Origin: Mobilitalea sp.
GTDB lineage: Bacteria > Bacillota_A > Clostridia > Lachnospirales > Lachnospiraceae
DNA: 20,958 nucleotides
Assembly (NCBI GenBank): GCA_029974875.1
Contig: JARKQP010000142.1
Span: 1 to 20,958, forward strand
Reading direction: 5' to 3'
Shown here piece after piece: positions 13,723 through 20,958 of the stretch (positions are counted from its first letter, which is position 1; each line of letters starts with the position of its first letter). A model generated the notes under the pieces. That model was not told the DNA's origin and searched no databases. It saw only the letters and a list, made by a program, of their open reading frames with translations. The position numbers and the translations under genes were made by a program.

Positions 13723-13866
13723 TATCAACAGATATTATACCAGTGCATTTATACGCTTGGGCCGAACCAACGGGAGTGCGCATCCTGGCACAAAGTGCCA
13801 TACCATGGTGATTTTCCCATGGTATAATAATTAAAGTACACTGTAGCATTCACCATGAGACAGTGC
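13716..13866 (+). other. Hairpin-dense intergenic region between yraN and pgeF
   Basis: Several inverted repeats occur in about 150 bp: GGTATAATATC/GATATTATACC (13716-13741, 4-nt loop), TTGG/CCAA near 13757-13770, TGGCAC/GTGCCA (13786-13800), ATACCATGG/CCATGGTAT (13800-13825) and CACTGT/ACAGTG (13839-13865). GGTATAATA appears at 13716 and 13821 and inverted at 13733-13741. CAGTGCATT occurs at 13741 and 13861. No T run follows any stem. TATAAT at 13823-13828 lacks a fitting -35. Confidence 0.6.
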
Positions 13867-13886
13867 ATTGGAAAGGGTGTTCTGAT

Positions 13887-14735
13887 ATGATATTTAAAAA
13901 CAGTGAAACAGCGCGGTTAGATTTGGATACGGAAGTACCCTTTATCACCTTTCCCGTACTTTCCGGAATTCCCTTTATAAAGCATGGATTTTCCACACGG
14001 CTTGGCGGTGTGAGTGAGGGCATGTTTTCGACTATGAACTTTGGAAGCGAAACAAGCCCCTATTCGGATGATCCTGCCAATATCGAGGAAAATTACCGCC
14101 GGATGGCGGACAGCATCGGCTTTGACGTAAATAAGGTTGTCATATCCCTTCAGGTACACAAGACGAATATCCGCCGGGTGGAGGAAAGGGACTGGGGCAA
14201 GGGGCTTTTTGTCCCACGGGATTATGAGGAGATCGACGGACTGGTTACAAACCGGCCTGGCATTACACTGGTAACCAAATATGCGGACTGTGTACCCCTC
14301 TATCTGGTAGATCCGGTGAAAAAAGCCATCGGCCTGTCCCATTCAGGCTGGCGCGGAACAGTGCTAAAGATAGGTAAGGTAACGGTGGAAGAGCTGCAAA
14401 AAAGCTTCGGCAGCCATCCCTCGGACCTGATTGCAGTCATAGGGCCGTCCATATGCAGGGAATGCTATGAAATTTCAGAAGAGGTGGCAGGAGAGTTTAA
14501 AAAAGCCTTCCCAGGATATGAAAAAGCCAATATTCTGACCTACAAGGGTGATGGGAAATATTTATGTGACCTCTGGTCCGCAAACAGGGAAGTATTCCTG
14601 GAGGCTGGCTTATCCCCTGACCATATCCATATATCCGGGGTGTGTACCTCCTGCAACAGTGAGCTGTTATTTTCCCACAGAAAGACCCAGGGGAAAAGAG
14701 GAAATTTAGGAGCCTTCCTGACCATCGCAGAATAA
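13887..14735 (+). CDS. pgeF: PgeF/YfiH family (laccase-domain, purine nucleoside/peptidoglycan editing) protein
   Basis: 282 residues from the ATG at 13887, which has GGAAAGGG 9 nt upstream; a GTG at 13863 is in frame but less likely. Zinc-site residues of the family are present: His91 in L-Q-V-H-K-T-N, Cys135 in Y-A-D-C-V-P-L-Y and His152 in S-H-S-G-W-R-G-T. The C-terminus C-T-S-C-x-x-E-L-L-F-S-H-R-K-T-Q-G-K-R-G is also typical. Members have been reported as purine nucleoside phosphorylase/adenosine deaminase-like enzymes and, in E. coli, as an editor of peptidoglycan precursors. Which applies here is unknown. No terminator was seen after it; a quasi-palindrome (14743-14761) lies just downstream. 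Confidence 0.93.
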   Translation: MIFKNSETARLDLDTEVPFITFPVLSGIPFIKHGFSTRLGGVSEGMFSTMNFGSETSPYSDDPANIEENYRRMADSIGFDVNKVVISLQVHKTNIRRVEERDWGKGLFVPRDYEEIDGLVTNRPGITLVTKYADCVPLYLVDPVKKAIGLSHSGWRGTVLKIGKVTVEELQKSFGSHPSDLIAVIGPSICRECYEISEEVAGEFKKAFPGYEKANILTYKGDGKYLCDLWSANREVFLEAGLSPDHIHISGVCTSCNSELLFSHRKTQGKRGNLGAFLTIAE

Positions 14736-14781
14736 GGCTCCAAGGTCTATTAATAGGACCTGCTAAGGGTATGGAAAAGTC

Positions 14782-14810
14782 TTTACAAACTAATATCCAT
14801 ATTGTACAAT
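14782..14810 (+). promoter_or_regulatory. Predicted promoter of der-plsY-gpsA
   Basis: TTTACA (14782-14787), 17 bp, TACAAT (14805-14810): five of six matches in each box. The leader to der would be about 88 nt. Confidence 0.75.
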
Positions 14811-14904
14811 CAGATGGAAAGTCTTTCTTTGGAAGAAATATTAATGCGTGAGTCTCCGTATATATATGGCGGATGTAGCCACGCGTCTTGGAGGTTATAG
14901 ATAA

Positions 14905-16230
14905 ATGAGCAGACCAATCGTAGCCATCGTCGGCAGACCGAATGTTGGTAAATCCACCCTGTTTAACGCCCTGGCAGGAGATAGAATCTCTATCGTCAAG
15001 GATTATCCCGGTGTTACCAGAGACAGAATATATGCCGATGTTACCTGGCTTAATACACAATTTACCATGATCGATACCGGCGGTATTGAACCGGACAGCA
15101 AGGATATGATGCTGTCCTATATGAGGGAACAGGCCCAGATTGCAATTGATACGGCTGATGTTATTATATTCCTTGTGGATGTAAGACAGGGCTTAGTGGA
15201 TGCGGATTCCAAGGTTGCAGATATGCTGAGGCGCTCCGGCAAGCCGGTTGTTTTAACAGTAAATAAGGTGGACAGCTTTGAAAAATTTATGCCGGATGTG
15301 TATGAATTTTATAATCTGGGAATCGGGGAGCCATTCCCTATTTCCAGCAGCGGTAAACTAGGCTTTGGGGATCTGTTGGATGAGGTAGTAAGCCATTTTA
15401 CCTCCGGAAACACGGAGGAATCTACGGACGAGCGCCCCAGGATTGCGATTGTGGGCAAGCCAAATGTGGGTAAGTCCTCCATCGTTAACAAGCTGGTAGG
15501 GGAAACCCGCGTAATTGTATCGAGCGTTGCAGGCACCACCAGGGATGCGATTGATACACCGATCCGCAGGAACGGCAAGGAATACGTCCTGATTGACACG
15601 GCAGGCCTGCGCAGGAAGAGCAAGATCAAGGAGGAATTAGAGCGCTTCTCCATCATCCGTACCGTAACGGCAGTGGAGCGTGCCGATGTTGCAGTGCTGG
15701 TTATCGATGCGACGGAGGGCGTTACGGAACAGGATGCCAAGATAGCGGGCATCGCCCATGACCGTGGAAAAGGCATGGTAATTGTAGTTAATAAATGGGA
15801 TTTAGTCGAGAAAGATAATAAAACGGTAAAGGAATATACGGCAAACATTAAGGAGATCCTATCCTTTATGCCCTATGCGGAGATTATCTTCATCTCTGCC
15901 GAGACCGGACAGAGGATGCACCGTTTATTCGAGGTAATTGAGGTGGTCATCCAGAACCAGAACCTCCGTATTGCCACCGGTGTGCTCAATGAAATCCTGA
16001 TGGAAGCCGTTGCACTCCAGCAGCCGCCTTCGGATAAGGGAAAACGGCTGAGGCTGTATTATATCACCCAGGTATCCGTTAAGCCCCCTACCTTTGTTAT
16101 CTTCGTAAATGACAAGGAATTAATGCATTATTCCTACACCAGATATATTGAAAATAGAATCCGCGAAGCCTTTGGCTTCTCCGGGACACCATTAAAATTT
16201 ATTATCAGGGAGCGGAAGGAGAACTCATAA
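14905..16230 (+). CDS. der: Ribosome-associated GTPase Der (EngA)
   Basis: 441 residues with two GTPase domains in tandem, unique to this family. Domain 1: G-R-P-N-V-G-K-S (10-17), D-T-G-G (57-60), N-K-V-D (120-123). Domain 2: G-K-P-N-V-G-K-S (184-191), D-T-A-G (231-234), N-K-W-D (296-299). A KH-like domain (about 355-441) binds rRNA. Der is needed for maturation of the 50S subunit. TTGGAGG is upstream of the ATG. plsY starts on the base after its stop codon, so translation is coupled. The order der-plsY-gpsA-(…)-spoIVA is close to that of Bacillus, where der, gpsA and spoIVA are near neighbours. Confidence 0.98.
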   Translation: MSRPIVAIVGRPNVGKSTLFNALAGDRISIVKDYPGVTRDRIYADVTWLNTQFTMIDTGGIEPDSKDMMLSYMREQAQIAIDTADVIIFLVDVRQGLVDADSKVADMLRRSGKPVVLTVNKVDSFEKFMPDVYEFYNLGIGEPFPISSSGKLGFGDLLDEVVSHFTSGNTEESTDERPRIAIVGKPNVGKSSIVNKLVGETRVIVSSVAGTTRDAIDTPIRRNGKEYVLIDTAGLRRKSKIKEELERFSIIRTVTAVERADVAVLVIDATEGVTEQDAKIAGIAHDRGKGMVIVVNKWDLVEKDNKTVKEYTANIKEILSFMPYAEIIFISAETGQRMHRLFEVIEVVIQNQNLRIATGVLNEILMEAVALQQPPSDKGKRLRLYYITQVSVKPPTFVIFVNDKELMHYSYTRYIENRIREAFGFSGTPLKFIIRERKENS

Positions 16231-16848
16231 ATGATCCTTAAAATCATTTTTTGTCTGGTCTTTGGATATATTTTCGGTTGTTTCTCAACAGGCTACTTAA
16301 TCGGCAGGATTAAGAAAGTGGATATCCGCAATTACGGAAGCGGTAATATCGGCACTACAAATGCACTCCGGACCCTCGGGGCGAAGGCAGGCGCAATTAC
16401 CCTGCTGGGTGATGCATTCAAAGCGGTGGTTCCGATGCTGCTGGTCCGTTTTGTGTTTTTTGCGGATGCTGATGCCCCGCAGCTATTAAGCTTATATGCA
16501 GGACTCGGTGTTGTGCTGGGGCATAACTATCCGGTCTGGCTAAAATTCAAGGGTGGAAAAGGAATTGCAGCCACCGGCGGAGTGATGATGGCCTTTGATA
16601 TTTTAATCGTTCCCTTTGCGCTGCCCTTATTTGTACTTATTGTTGCTGTTACACGTTATGTTTCCCTTGGTTCCCTGTTTGTTGCAGTATTTTTCCCGGT
16701 ATGGATCCTTCTCCGGTACCAGGGGGACCTACATATGCTAATCCTGTCATTGCTATTCATGGTTTTAGCATTTATTAAACACAGTTCAAATATTAAAAGG
16801 CTAATGAACGGGACAGAAAATAAAATTGGACAAAAAGTTAAGATCTAA
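16231..16848 (+). CDS. plsY: Acyl-phosphate glycerol-3-phosphate acyltransferase PlsY
   Basis: 205 residues, multi-pass membrane protein. It adds the first acyl chain from acyl-phosphate to glycerol-3-phosphate. Conserved loops: G-S-G-N-I-G-T-T-N (36-44) for glycerol phosphate, and G-H-N-Y-P-V-W-L-K-F-K-G-G-K-G (97-111), phosphate-binding. Hydrophobic segments near 3-25, 60-78, 86-100, 115-142, 146-165 and 169-185. The ribosome-binding site AAGGAG lies inside the end of der. It stands directly before gpsA, which makes its acceptor substrate: a neat two-step pair. Confidence 0.97.
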   Translation: MILKIIFCLVFGYIFGCFSTGYLIGRIKKVDIRNYGSGNIGTTNALRTLGAKAGAITLLGDAFKAVVPMLLVRFVFFADADAPQLLSLYAGLGVVLGHNYPVWLKFKGGKGIAATGGVMMAFDILIVPFALPLFVLIVAVTRYVSLGSLFVAVFFPVWILLRYQGDLHMLILSLLFMVLAFIKHSSNIKRLMNGTENKIGQKVKI

Positions 16849-16910
16849 GCTTTGGGTTGAAGGACATGCAGCTTTCACCCCAAAATGGTAAGATCGTAAA
16901 GGAGGAGCTA

Positions 16911-17921
16911 ATGAGTAAGGTAAGTATACTAGGAGCCGGAACCTGGGGCTGCGCCCTCGCAATCGTGCTTGCAGGAAAAGGGCATAATGTAACCATTTGG
17001 ACTAAAATTGAAAATGAAGCAAAGGCCTTACAGGAAAACAGGAAGAACATGAGGAACCTTCCGGGAGCGGAGCTGCCGGATAAGGTTGCAGTTATTCTTG
17101 ATCTGGAAGAGGCCTGCAGGGATAAGGATATCCTTGTGATGGCAGTGGCCTCCCCCTATATCAGATCAACGGCACAGCTTGCGGCCCCCTATGTCAGGGA
17201 AGGACAGATCATCGTTAATGTTTCCAAGGGAATCGAAGACGGTACCCTGCACACCCTGTCCGAGGTCCTTAAGGAAGAGATTCCACAGGCGGACATTGCT
17301 GTTTTATCCGGACCCAGCCATGCGGAGGAAGTAAGCCGCGGGGTTCCGACCACCATCGTCGTCGGTGCGGATACGATGGAGACAGCCCATTTTATCCAGG
17401 ATGTATTTATGACGGATGTATTCCGTGTCTATACCAGCCCGGACATCATAGGCATTGAGCTTGGCGGTTCGCTGAAGAATGTAATTGCCTTAGCTGCCGG
17501 AATTGTGGACGGCCTGGGCTATGGTGACAATACGAAGGCAGCCCTGATGACAAGGGGAATGGCTGAGATCAGCCGCCTCGGCATGATAATGGGCGGCAAG
17601 ATCGAGACCTTTGCCGGTCTGTCAGGCTTCGGGGATCTCTTTGTAACCTGTACCAGTAAGCACAGCCGTAACTGGAATGCGGGCTACCTCATGGGGCAGG
17701 GAAAGACCATGGAAGAGGCCATGAAGCAGGTAAACCAGGTGGTGGAGGGTGTGAATTCCGCAAAGGCGGCTCTTGCCCTTGCGCACCAGCATGGCGTGGA
17801 AATGCCTATTGTTGAACAGATTAATAAGGTGCTTTTTGAGGGGAAGACTGCCAGGGATGCGCTGGAGGATCTGCTGAACAGGGATAAGAAAAGAGAATAT
17901 AAAACCCTGGAATGGGATTAA
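16911..17921 (+). CDS. gpsA: Glycerol-3-phosphate dehydrogenase [NAD(P)+]
   Basis: 336 residues from the ATG at 16911, with AAGGAGG at good distance; an in-frame TTG at 16857 is not supported. It reduces dihydroxyacetone phosphate to sn-glycerol-3-phosphate for phospholipid synthesis. Rossmann motif G-A-G-T-W-G-C-A-L-A (8-17); N-V-S-K-G-I-E (103-109) and G-S-L-K-N (186-190) supply the active-site lysines; then A-A-G-I-V-D-G-L-G-Y-G-D-N-T-K-A-A-L. Length is normal. It is the third gene of the der-plsY-gpsA unit, followed by a likely terminator. Confidence 0.98.
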   Translation: MSKVSILGAGTWGCALAIVLAGKGHNVTIWTKIENEAKALQENRKNMRNLPGAELPDKVAVILDLEEACRDKDILVMAVASPYIRSTAQLAAPYVREGQIIVNVSKGIEDGTLHTLSEVLKEEIPQADIAVLSGPSHAEEVSRGVPTTIVVGADTMETAHFIQDVFMTDVFRVYTSPDIIGIELGGSLKNVIALAAGIVDGLGYGDNTKAALMTRGMAEISRLGMIMGGKIETFAGLSGFGDLFVTCTSKHSRNWNAGYLMGQGKTMEEAMKQVNQVVEGVNSAKAALALAHQHGVEMPIVEQINKVLFEGKTARDALEDLLNRDKKREYKTLEWD

Positions 17922-17948
17922 GCTTTGTAACTGATTGATAATAAACGT

Positions 17949-17995
17949 AAAAATGATCACTCTGACTGTCATGAAGTTTTGGAGGGGTCATTTTT
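17949..17995 (+). terminator. Probable terminator after gpsA
   Basis: AAAAATGATC (17949-17958) pairs with GGTCATTTTT (17986-17995) with one G-T pair; the 27-nt loop is long. The 3' arm ends in five T. Moderate quality; it fits the end of the operon. Confidence 0.6.
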
Positions 17996-18044
17996 AATTG
18001 GTAGATTAAGATTTTAGGGGGGGATGGTAGGATTTAGGTTGTGA

Positions 18045-18167
18045 GGTGAATCCGGGTGCAGATCTGTCCACCTGGGCTTGCCTTTAACATCCCATGATCG
18101 CCAAGTGCAGGCAATCACGGGAGGCCCGGTCTGCGCCCAGATGGACAGATCTGCACCCGGATTCACC
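18045..18167. repeat. Large near-perfect inverted repeat (33-bp arms)
   Basis: Arms at 18045-18077 and 18135-18167 are reverse complements over 33 bp with one mismatch (18071-18072 region against 18141). They are GC-rich (core GGGTGCAGATCTGTCCA) and enclose a 57-bp loop, in which TTGCC (18078-18082) and GGCAA (18110-18114) can also pair. No T run follows, so it is not an ordinary terminator. A short TTG-initiated frame across it (18078-18272) has no ribosome-binding site and I do not accept it as a gene. The 123-bp size with inverted ends recalls a small non-autonomous element (MITE), but no target-site duplication was found. This is the main content of the 428-bp gap 17922-18349. Confidence 0.85.
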
Positions 18168-18211
18168 GCGTTAGCTATGGAAGGACTTGGCGTTAGTTAT
18201 AGAAAGACTTG
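18168..18211 (+). repeat. Two 22-bp direct repeats beside the large inverted repeat
   Basis: 18168-18189 and 18190-18211 are head-to-tail copies with 19 of 22 identical positions, each beginning GCGTTAG and ending GACTTG. They abut the right arm of the inverted repeat and are followed by GTTTTTTG. Confidence 0.8.
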
Positions 18212-18349
18212 TTTTTTGTTGGGCGGATTATATTACTGGATGGATGATGATGAGATATGGTATGAAGTATGATAGTGAAGTGTGGGGTAAAAATGACTGT
18301 TGGGTTTGGGGGATATGTTTTTTTATAGAGACGATAAGGAGGATGACGG

Positions 18350-19114
18350 ATGATTGATCATATTGTTAAGGTTGTGAAGGAGGCTGGAGATATTATTTTG
18401 AAGGCGCGGCATATTCGGGAGCACGTGGAGAGTAAGCAGGGGCAGGCTAATTTTGTGACAAAGTATGATGTCGAGGTTCAGGAATTTTTGTACCGTGAGC
18501 TCTCAGTGGTGCTTCCCCAGGCCGGATTTATTGGGGAAGAGGATGATGGGGGGAATGACCGGATTAATGATGGTTATTGCTTTATCATTGATCCCATTGA
18601 CGGTACGACGAACTTTATTTTTGACTATAGGCATAGTTGTATTTCTGTGGCCTTGATGCTGCGGGGGGAGATTATACTGGGGGTGGTTTATAATCCCTAT
18701 TTAGAAGAAGTATTTACTGCGGAGAAGGGTAAGGGGGCTTTTTTGAACGGAAGGGTGCTGCGGATCCGGGATATCCGGTTGGAAGAGGGTGTTGCTGCCT
18801 TTGGTACAGCCCCCTATTACCGTGAGAAGTCAGATGAAACCTTCCGGATCGCCCGGTCGGTTTATGATAAGGCCCTGGATCTGAGAAGAAGCGGTTCTGC
18901 GGCCCTGGATATCTGTTACGTGGCTGCCGGGCGTATTGTTTTATATTATGAGCTGCTTTTGTCCCCCTGGGATTATGCCGCGGCCTCGCTGATTCTTACG
19001 GAGGCAGGCGGCAGGATTAGTACCATGGAAGGACAGGCGCTGGCCTTTGACCGTCCGGTTTCTGTCCTGGCGGGAAACAAGGTTTCAATCCAGCAGTATT
19101 TTGAATTAGTATAG
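18350..19114 (+). CDS. Inositol monophosphatase family protein
   Basis: 254 residues. It is a metal-dependent sugar/inositol phosphatase: G-E-E (62-64), D-P-I-D-G-T-T-N-F (81-89), R-S-G-S-A-A-L-D (180-187) and W-D-Y-A-A (207-211) are the Mg-binding and catalytic motifs, all present. The substrate could be inositol phosphate, 3'-phosphoadenosine phosphate or another phosphate ester; family membership alone does not tell. AAGGAGGA precedes the ATG. It stands alone between gpsA and spoIVA, with no visible partner. The first third uses many GGG and TTT codons and looks less like its neighbours. Confidence 0.92.
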   Translation: MIDHIVKVVKEAGDIILKARHIREHVESKQGQANFVTKYDVEVQEFLYRELSVVLPQAGFIGEEDDGGNDRINDGYCFIIDPIDGTTNFIFDYRHSCISVALMLRGEIILGVVYNPYLEEVFTAEKGKGAFLNGRVLRIRDIRLEEGVAAFGTAPYYREKSDETFRIARSVYDKALDLRRSGSAALDICYVAAGRIVLYYELLLSPWDYAAASLILTEAGGRISTMEGQALAFDRPVSVLAGNKVSIQQYFELV

Positions 19115-19290
19115 CTGTAACTGTCATAATAATTCCCGGCATCCGTTTATTATTTTAGCCACAGGCATAATTGCTGCATATAATATAATAATTACTAATC
19201 CGGCGGCGCCCATTTACCGTTAGTAGACCTTTGTTTTCAAGAGGATTATCAAGGCTTATTAAGGTTTGTGGGTTAGAGGTATGGAGTAGC

Positions 19291-19515
19291 ATGAATGATT
19301 GTGAATTAATTATGACGATAACGGCCATAGCCTGTGGCCTTATCAAATGCTGCCCGGAGGATGACCTTCCGATTATGGCGGCAGCCTTTACGCAGCTGGG
19401 GGATACCCTGGCAACTTATCTGACACAGAAGGAATTATGTGAAAGCGGGGATAAGAATGCTAAAACCGCACCCAAGCTTTTAGATACTTTAGATGCTTCG
19501 GATGCGGGCCAATGA
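19291..19515 (+). CDS. Small DUF6774-like protein
   Basis: 74 residues from the ATG at 19291, which begins M-N-D-C-E-L-I-M-T-I-T-A-I-A-C-G-L. Earlier in-frame starts back to a TTG at 19231 are possible but add unlike residues. The core C-x(16-17)-C-C-P-E-D-D-L-P-I-M-A-A-A-F-T-Q-L-G-D-T-L-A-T (about 4-45) matches small Clostridia proteins of unknown function classed as DUF6774. It has two helices, the first hydrophobic, and three cysteines. The polar tail is rich in D, A and K. It lies just before spoIVA; a link with sporulation is possible but not shown. The ribosome-binding site (GGAG 4 nt before the ATG) is poor. Confidence 0.7.
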   Translation: MNDCELIMTITAIACGLIKCCPEDDLPIMAAAFTQLGDTLATYLTQKELCESGDKNAKTAPKLLDTLDASDAGQ

Positions 19516-19659
19516 TCATCACAATCCCTTTTAAGGTCGAAAAACCAGGAAGAATGGTAATATGCAGCGAAAAAATATATTCATTTTCCTGATACAACTT
19601 GATTCATAGAATATTAACTAACTGCATATGCTTAACTATAACCACAAGGAGGTTGGCAT

Positions 19660-20958
19660 ATGTTAGGGCAGTTTGATGTTTATAATGATATTCAGGCTAG
19701 GACAGGCGGTGAAATATACATAGGTGTAGTTGGCCCGGTTAGAACTGGAAAGTCCACCTTTATTAAAAGGTTTATGGATCTTTTGGTAATTCCGAATATT
19801 GAAGATGTCCATAGCAAGGAACGGGCGATTGATGAATTGCCCCAATCAGCGGCCGGTAGGACGATCATGACTACTGAGCCGAAATTCATACCAAAGGAAG
19901 CTGCCGAAATTGCATTTAATGATGAATCCAAGGTGAAAATCCGCTTGATCGACTGTGTTGGATATATGGTAGACGGAGCTGCCGGCCATATCGAAAACCA
20001 GCATGAGAGAATGGTAAAAACTCCTTGGCTGGACTATGAGGTACCCTTCACCCAGGCGGCAGAAATCGGAACAAAAAAGGTTATCAATGACCACTCCACC
20101 ATCGGAATCGTGGTTACAACGGACGGAAGCTTTGGCGAGCTGCCAAGGGATAATTACCGGACACCGGAGGAAAGAACCATTACGGAGCTGAAGCACCTGG
20201 GAAAACCTTTTATTGTGCTGCTTAATTCCAGCAAGCCCTACTCGAATGAAACCGTCAGAATGTCGGAGGAGCTGTCGATGGATTACGAGGTTCCAGTCAT
20301 CCCGGTGAACGCAGAGCAGCTAAAAAAGGAAGATATCAGCAGAATCATGGAAACCCTGGTATCCGTATTTCCTGTTACGGAGATGGATTTCTACATGCCT
20401 AAATGGGCTGAGATGCTTCCCCATGACCACTGGCTGAAGGTGGACCTGATTGAAGCCGTAAGGGAGCTCTTTGGCAAAATCACGGAGGTCAAGGACGCCA
20501 AGCCCTCCAACTGCACTACGGACAGCAATTATGTGCGCAGGTTTAAGATCGACCAGGTGGATATGCAAAACGGCACCGTCAGCGTGGACGTAGAATTTGA
20601 TGATATGTATTATTATAAAATTCTCAGCGACCTGATCGGTGTTCCCATTACCGGGGAATATCAGCTGATTTCCACCCTCCGGGAGCTTGCGGCAAAGAAG
20701 GCGGAATACGAGAAGGTATCCATGGCCACGGACCAGGTCCGCAGCAAGGGATACGGTGTTGTATCGCCCCTGAGGGACGAGGTCAGGATCGAAGAGCCGG
20801 AGGTTATGCGGCACGGAAATAAATATGGTGTCAAAATAAAAGCCACCGCACCGTCAATCCATATGATTAAGGCGGATATCATTACGGAGGTCGCACCGAT
20901 TGTCGGCTCCCAGGAGCAGGCCAATGATTTAATGAATTACATAAAAGCAAATGCTACT
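19660..20958 (+). CDS. spoIVA: Stage IV sporulation protein A (partial, 3' end beyond window)
   Basis: 433 codons are in the window with no stop; the family is about 490 residues, so roughly 60 are missing. SpoIVA is an ATPase that polymerises on the forespore surface and is the base layer of the spore coat. Walker A: G-P-V-R-T-G-K-S (25-32), in the typical context I-Y-I-G-V-V-G-P-V-R-T-G-K-S-T-F-I-K-R-F. Other family blocks: I-D-C-V-G-Y-M-V-D-G-A-x-G-H, T-P-W, and T-I-G-I-V-V-T-T-D-G-S. A strong AAGGAGG lies before the ATG. Expression by sigma-E in the mother cell is expected; GATACAAC at 19591-19598 is a passable -10 for it, but I found no convincing -35. It shows the organism is a spore former. 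Confidence 0.97.
   Translation, partial: MLGQFDVYNDIQARTGGEIYIGVVGPVRTGKSTFIKRFMDLLVIPNIEDVHSKERAIDELPQSAAGRTIMTTEPKFIPKEAAEIAFNDESKVKIRLIDCVGYMVDGAAGHIENQHERMVKTPWLDYEVPFTQAAEIGTKKVINDHSTIGIVVTTDGSFGELPRDNYRTPEERTITELKHLGKPFIVLLNSSKPYSNETVRMSEELSMDYEVPVIPVNAEQLKKEDISRIMETLVSVFPVTEMDFYMPKWAEMLPHDHWLKVDLIEAVRELFGKITEVKDAKPSNCTTDSNYVRRFKIDQVDMQNGTVSVDVEFDDMYYYKILSDLIGVPITGEYQLISTLRELAAKKAEYEKVSMATDQVRSKGYGVVSPLRDEVRIEEPEVMRHGNKYGVKIKATAPSIHMIKADIITEVAPIVGSQEQANDLMNYIKANAT

Noticed and set aside
13800..13829. Rho-independent terminator after yraN
   Set aside because: Good 9-bp stem but no T run on either strand directly after it.
18045..18167. Integron attC site
   Set aside because: The core boxes RYYYAAC and GTTRRRY are not in the right places, and no integrase or cassette gene is near.
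18078..18272. 64-codon + strand frame over the inverted repeat
   Set aside because: Starts with TTG, has no ribosome-binding site, and its sequence is largely dictated by the inverted repeat.
19609..19632. Sigma-E promoter with GAATATT as -35 before spoIVA
   Set aside because: The only -10-like sequence, CATATGCT, is about 9 bp away, too close for this sigma factor.

Overview
The window reads as chromosomal DNA from a spore-forming, low-to-moderate GC Firmicute, most likely a Clostridia of the Lachnospiraceae type. The evidence is gene content and order: ylxM-ffh-rpsP-khpA-rimM-trmD, rplS-lepB-rbgA-rnhB, der-plsY-gpsA, and the start of the sporulation gene spoIVA. Essentially all credible genes lie on the + strand. 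The genus is an inference; no rRNA or tRNA gene is present to settle it.

Layout. (1) 1-1933: the tail of an ABC ATPase gene and two ABC-2 type permeases, with a 17-bp tandem repeat array between ATPase and permeases. (2) 1979-4740: a BlaI-type repressor and an M56 (BlaR1/MecR1-like) membrane metallopeptidase, overlapping by 4 bp, behind a promoter covered by a two-site dyad operator. (3) 4840-9262: the signal-recognition and ribosome/tRNA maturation cluster ylxM, ffh, rpsP, khpA, rimM, trmD. (4) 9375-9750: a Phd-type antitoxin gene with only a 26-codon toxin-like remnant behind it, placed between trmD and rplS. (5) 9766-13722: rplS with its own promoter and terminator, then lepB, rbgA, rnhB, a short FlhB-like gene (ylqH type) and yraN. 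(6) 13887-17921: pgeF, then der-plsY-gpsA from a strong predicted promoter. (7) 17922-19515: a gap with a large near-perfect inverted repeat, an inositol-monophosphatase-family gene and a small DUF6774-like gene. (8) 19660-end: spoIVA, cut by the window edge.

The genes mostly serve core translation and export: Ffh with YlxM (protein targeting), LepB (signal peptide removal), RimM/RbgA/Der/KhpA (ribosome assembly and RNA binding), TrmD (tRNA m1G37), S16 and L19 (ribosomal proteins), RNase HII (genome maintenance), and PlsY/GpsA (phospholipid synthesis).

The most unusual signal is not a gene. Unrelated short tandem repeats occur at many places. Outside genes they have 17-bp, ~21-bp, 47-50-bp, 19-bp and 22-bp units. 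Inside genes they have 9-bp (M56 peptidase linker), 21-bp (RimM) and 18-bp (TrmD) units, always a multiple of three. The RimM and TrmD arrays enlarge two normally size-conserved enzymes encoded side by side. I see no complete new defence or mobile system; the repeat insertions, a hairpin that buries the ylxM ribosome-binding site, and the truncated toxin-antitoxin locus are the leads I would follow.
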